DNA of 34,062 nucleotides, from assembly GCA_009923805.1 (NCBI GenBank), contig RFSY01000003.1, positions 1-34,062 on the forward strand, read 5' to 3'. A program made the position numbers and the translations under genes. This document shows, piece after piece, positions 32,599 to 34,062 of the stretch; position 1 is the first letter of the stretch; each line of letters opens with the position of its first letter. This DNA is from Actinomycetota bacterium. GTDB lineage: Bacteria > Actinomycetota > Actinomycetes > Nanopelagicales > Nanopelagicaceae. The notes beneath the pieces were generated by a model. The model made no database searches, was not told the DNA's origin, and was given only the letters and a program-made list of their open reading frames with translations.

Positions 32599-33546
32599 TT
32601 ACTGATTAAAGGCCTTGATCTGATCCAATAATTTCGCCACATAAAGTGATTGCTCGATGCTTGGGAGCCAGGCTGGCTCACCCATGATGTGACGAGAGAA
32701 CTCTTCAATCATGAGGCGATAAGGATCAACAGCTGCAAACTTTTCAATCTCCTCACCGATCCGTAATGCACTTGGCGCATTCCACGATGTAAAGGCATCA
32801 TTTCCTAAGCACTCAATGGTGGCTAATTCACCAGAAATCACCAGCTCTTGCATCTCAGCCATTTCAAATGATGACACCGCACTGATACCGACGCCATTAC
32901 TGAAGGTAGCGCGTACGGAAGTGGTCAGATCAATACCGGTCGGGCCAATATTTCGTGTCAGTGATTGGATAGTTAATTCGGGCTCACCGTGGTTGAGAGC
33001 TCGCCAGAGATGGGCTTGATACACACCCACATCGAGCAGACTGCCTCCGCCCATCTGCGTTGAGACTCTGTAATTATTTTCAATCTGTGCTGGAAAAGTA
33101 AATGATGATTGCACGTTTGTAATCGCCCCGAGATCACCACCGTTGACTAGATCAACGATGCGCGCATAGCGTGGATGCCATCTACTCCAGAGCGCCTCAA
33201 CGAGAATCCGTTTATTCTGCGCTGCTGCATCAGCCATCATCTGGGCCTGCGCATAATTAAGGGCCAGCGGCTTTTCGCATAAGACGTGCTTGCCCGCATT
33301 CAAAGCGGCAATAGTCCATTGGAAATGTTGATGATTGGCAAGATTGATATAGACCGCATCAATCTGCGGATCTGCCAGTAACTCTTCGTAACTCTCATAT
33401 ACTTTTTTGGGCTCTAGTGCCTGCGCCCGATCTCGATCAAGACTTGCTACACCTACAAGAGTTGCGTTACTGGCACTGTGAACTGCTGGTCCTACAGCTT
33501 GGCTCGCCACAAAGCCGGCGCCGATAAAGCCCCACCTTATATTCAT
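32599..33546 (-). CDS. Gfo/Idh/MocA-family oxidoreductase
   Basis: 315 residues. N-terminal Rossmann domain GFIGAGFVA, the family's CEKPLALNYAQA motif with the catalytic Lys, and the second-domain GGGSLLDVGVYQAH with a conserved His. These enzymes oxidise or reduce a hydroxyl on sugars, inositols or their derivatives with NAD(P). Its start overlaps the stop of the next oxidoreductase of the same family (33543-33546), so both probably act on the same compound. Substrate unknown. Confidence 0.9.
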   Translation of the reverse strand: MNIRWGFIGAGFVASQAVGPAVHSASNATLVGVASLDRDRAQALEPKKVYESYEELLADPQIDAVYINLANHQHFQWTIAALNAGKHVLCEKPLALNYAQAQMMADAAAQNKRILVEALWSRWHPRYARIVDLVNGGDLGAITNVQSSFTFPAQIENNYRVSTQMGGGSLLDVGVYQAHLWRALNHGEPELTIQSLTRNIGPTGIDLTTSVRATFSNGVGISAVSSFEMAEMQELVISGELATIECLGNDAFTSWNAPSALRIGEEIEKFAAVDPYRLMIEEFSRHIMGEPAWLPSIEQSLYVAKLLDQIKAFNQ

Positions 33547-34062
33547 GCCCTTAATAATATGGGCGAAACAGCTCTTCCATTTGCTAGCGCTGACTCTTCA
33601 GCTGCCTGCATAATTGCAACAACATCGCGTGATTGCGCAGCCACAACTGACATCGGAGTGCCATCGTTGAGGTAGGCAACTAACGATGAGTAGAAGGAAT
33701 ACGGCACGTGGCTCACATGCTTAATGACTTCGCTACTTCCATCGCCCCGGTGCAACGTGATAATTGCCGGTAAATCAGCGACGGCGCCACCGCCTGATTC
33801 ATCCCACGTACCAATGAGTGCACCCTTGGTTCCCAGAATATAAAATTTTGGCTTACGGGCGGCAGCTAAATCTGAGTTAATAAAAACTGCCTGCACACCA
33901 TCGTTAAAGTTAATAGTGACCTGCGCATGATCTGCATTAGTGACGTGATCCCACATACGCTTTTGATTGAGTCCGCTGACAAAGTCAACGCTAGCTGGCA
34001 CAAGTGACATGATCTGATCAATAAAGTGACTGCCCAGTCAAAGATTGCACCGCCTGATATTG
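33543..34062 (-). CDS. Second Gfo/Idh/MocA oxidoreductase, partial and frameshifted
   Basis: Only the C-terminal substrate domain is in the window; the N-terminal Rossmann part lies beyond 34062. The sequence reads GGAIFDW from 34053 down to 34034, then the family's expected next residues, G-SHFIDQI, continue only in the next frame. The triple C on the plus strand at 34033-34035 would need a fourth C to join them. Downstream of the shift 155 residues from ATG 34010 are open, but that ATG is internal to the homologous domain and not a true start. A one-base deletion or sequencing error is the simplest explanation. It is the upstream partner of the overlapping oxidoreductase gene. Confidence 0.75.

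Noticed and set aside
1-34062. Mobile elements, prophage genes, CRISPR arrays, riboswitches or a replication origin
   Set aside because: Looked for transposase or integrase-like proteins, regular spaced repeats, DnaA-box clusters and known aptamer-like leaders by eye; none was seen.

Overview
The window looks like chromosomal DNA from a low-to-mid GC actinobacterium with a compact genome. Genes overlap by 1-4 bases or sit a few bases apart, starts are a mix of ATG, GTG and TTG, neither tRNA encodes its CCA end, and the gene content (gltX beside tRNA-Gln and tRNA-Glu, mutM, UPF0114, FeS-type photolyase, DUF2256, a CDGSH mini-protein) fits freshwater Actinobacteria such as the Nanopelagicales (acI). 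That taxonomic guess is inference. I see no phage genes, insertion sequence, CRISPR array or replication origin.

Layout. (a) 1-1200: the 3' part of gltX, then tRNA-Gln(CUG) and tRNA-Glu(CUC). (b) 1229-5987: a catabolic operon with a possible 15-residue leader peptide, a zinc-dependent sugar/polyol dehydrogenase, a GlcD-like FAD oxidoreductase, and three consecutive genes that together make one UxaA/GarD/SuyAB-type dehydratase or lyase. The second and third of these genes have each lost the part that the other keeps. (c) 5984-8292: a small anchored protein, a secreted PHB-depolymerase-type esterase, UPF0114/YqhA and a small unknown protein. (d) 8369-22017: an accessory catabolic island. It begins with a solute-binding-protein homologue that has no signal peptide, then a convergent short-chain dehydrogenase (SDR). 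Next is an 11.7-kb, eleven-gene operon read from one promoter with a FadR-type operator: FadR-family regulator, sugar ABC ATPase, permease, Tat-exported binding protein, enolase-superfamily dehydratase, SMP-30 lactonase, SDR, CaiB/BaiF CoA-transferase, crotonase, GH13-like protein and SDR. Its arginine codon use (AGA/AGG) differs from the flanks, which suggests transfer. (e) 22089-29901: a secreted esterase, FeS-type photolyase, a secreted PHM-like copper monooxygenase, a secreted-hydrolase/ABC-ATPase fusion with its permease, and two small membrane proteins, one damaged by an 11-bp tandem duplication. (f) 29916-34062: a truncated photolyase-like remnant, mutM, DUF2256, a CDGSH mini-protein, a core-MetE (MesD-like) methionine synthase, and two overlapping Gfo/Idh/MocA oxidoreductases. 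The second of these runs off the window and carries a 1-nt frameshift.

How it fits together. The island reads as uptake of a sugar-like compound, oxidation by SDRs to a lactone, ring opening by the SMP-30 protein and dehydration by the enolase-superfamily enzyme, followed by an unexpected CoA branch (CaiB plus crotonase). The substrate cannot be read from sequence. The two most promising undescribed items are this island and the three-gene UxaA-like enzyme.
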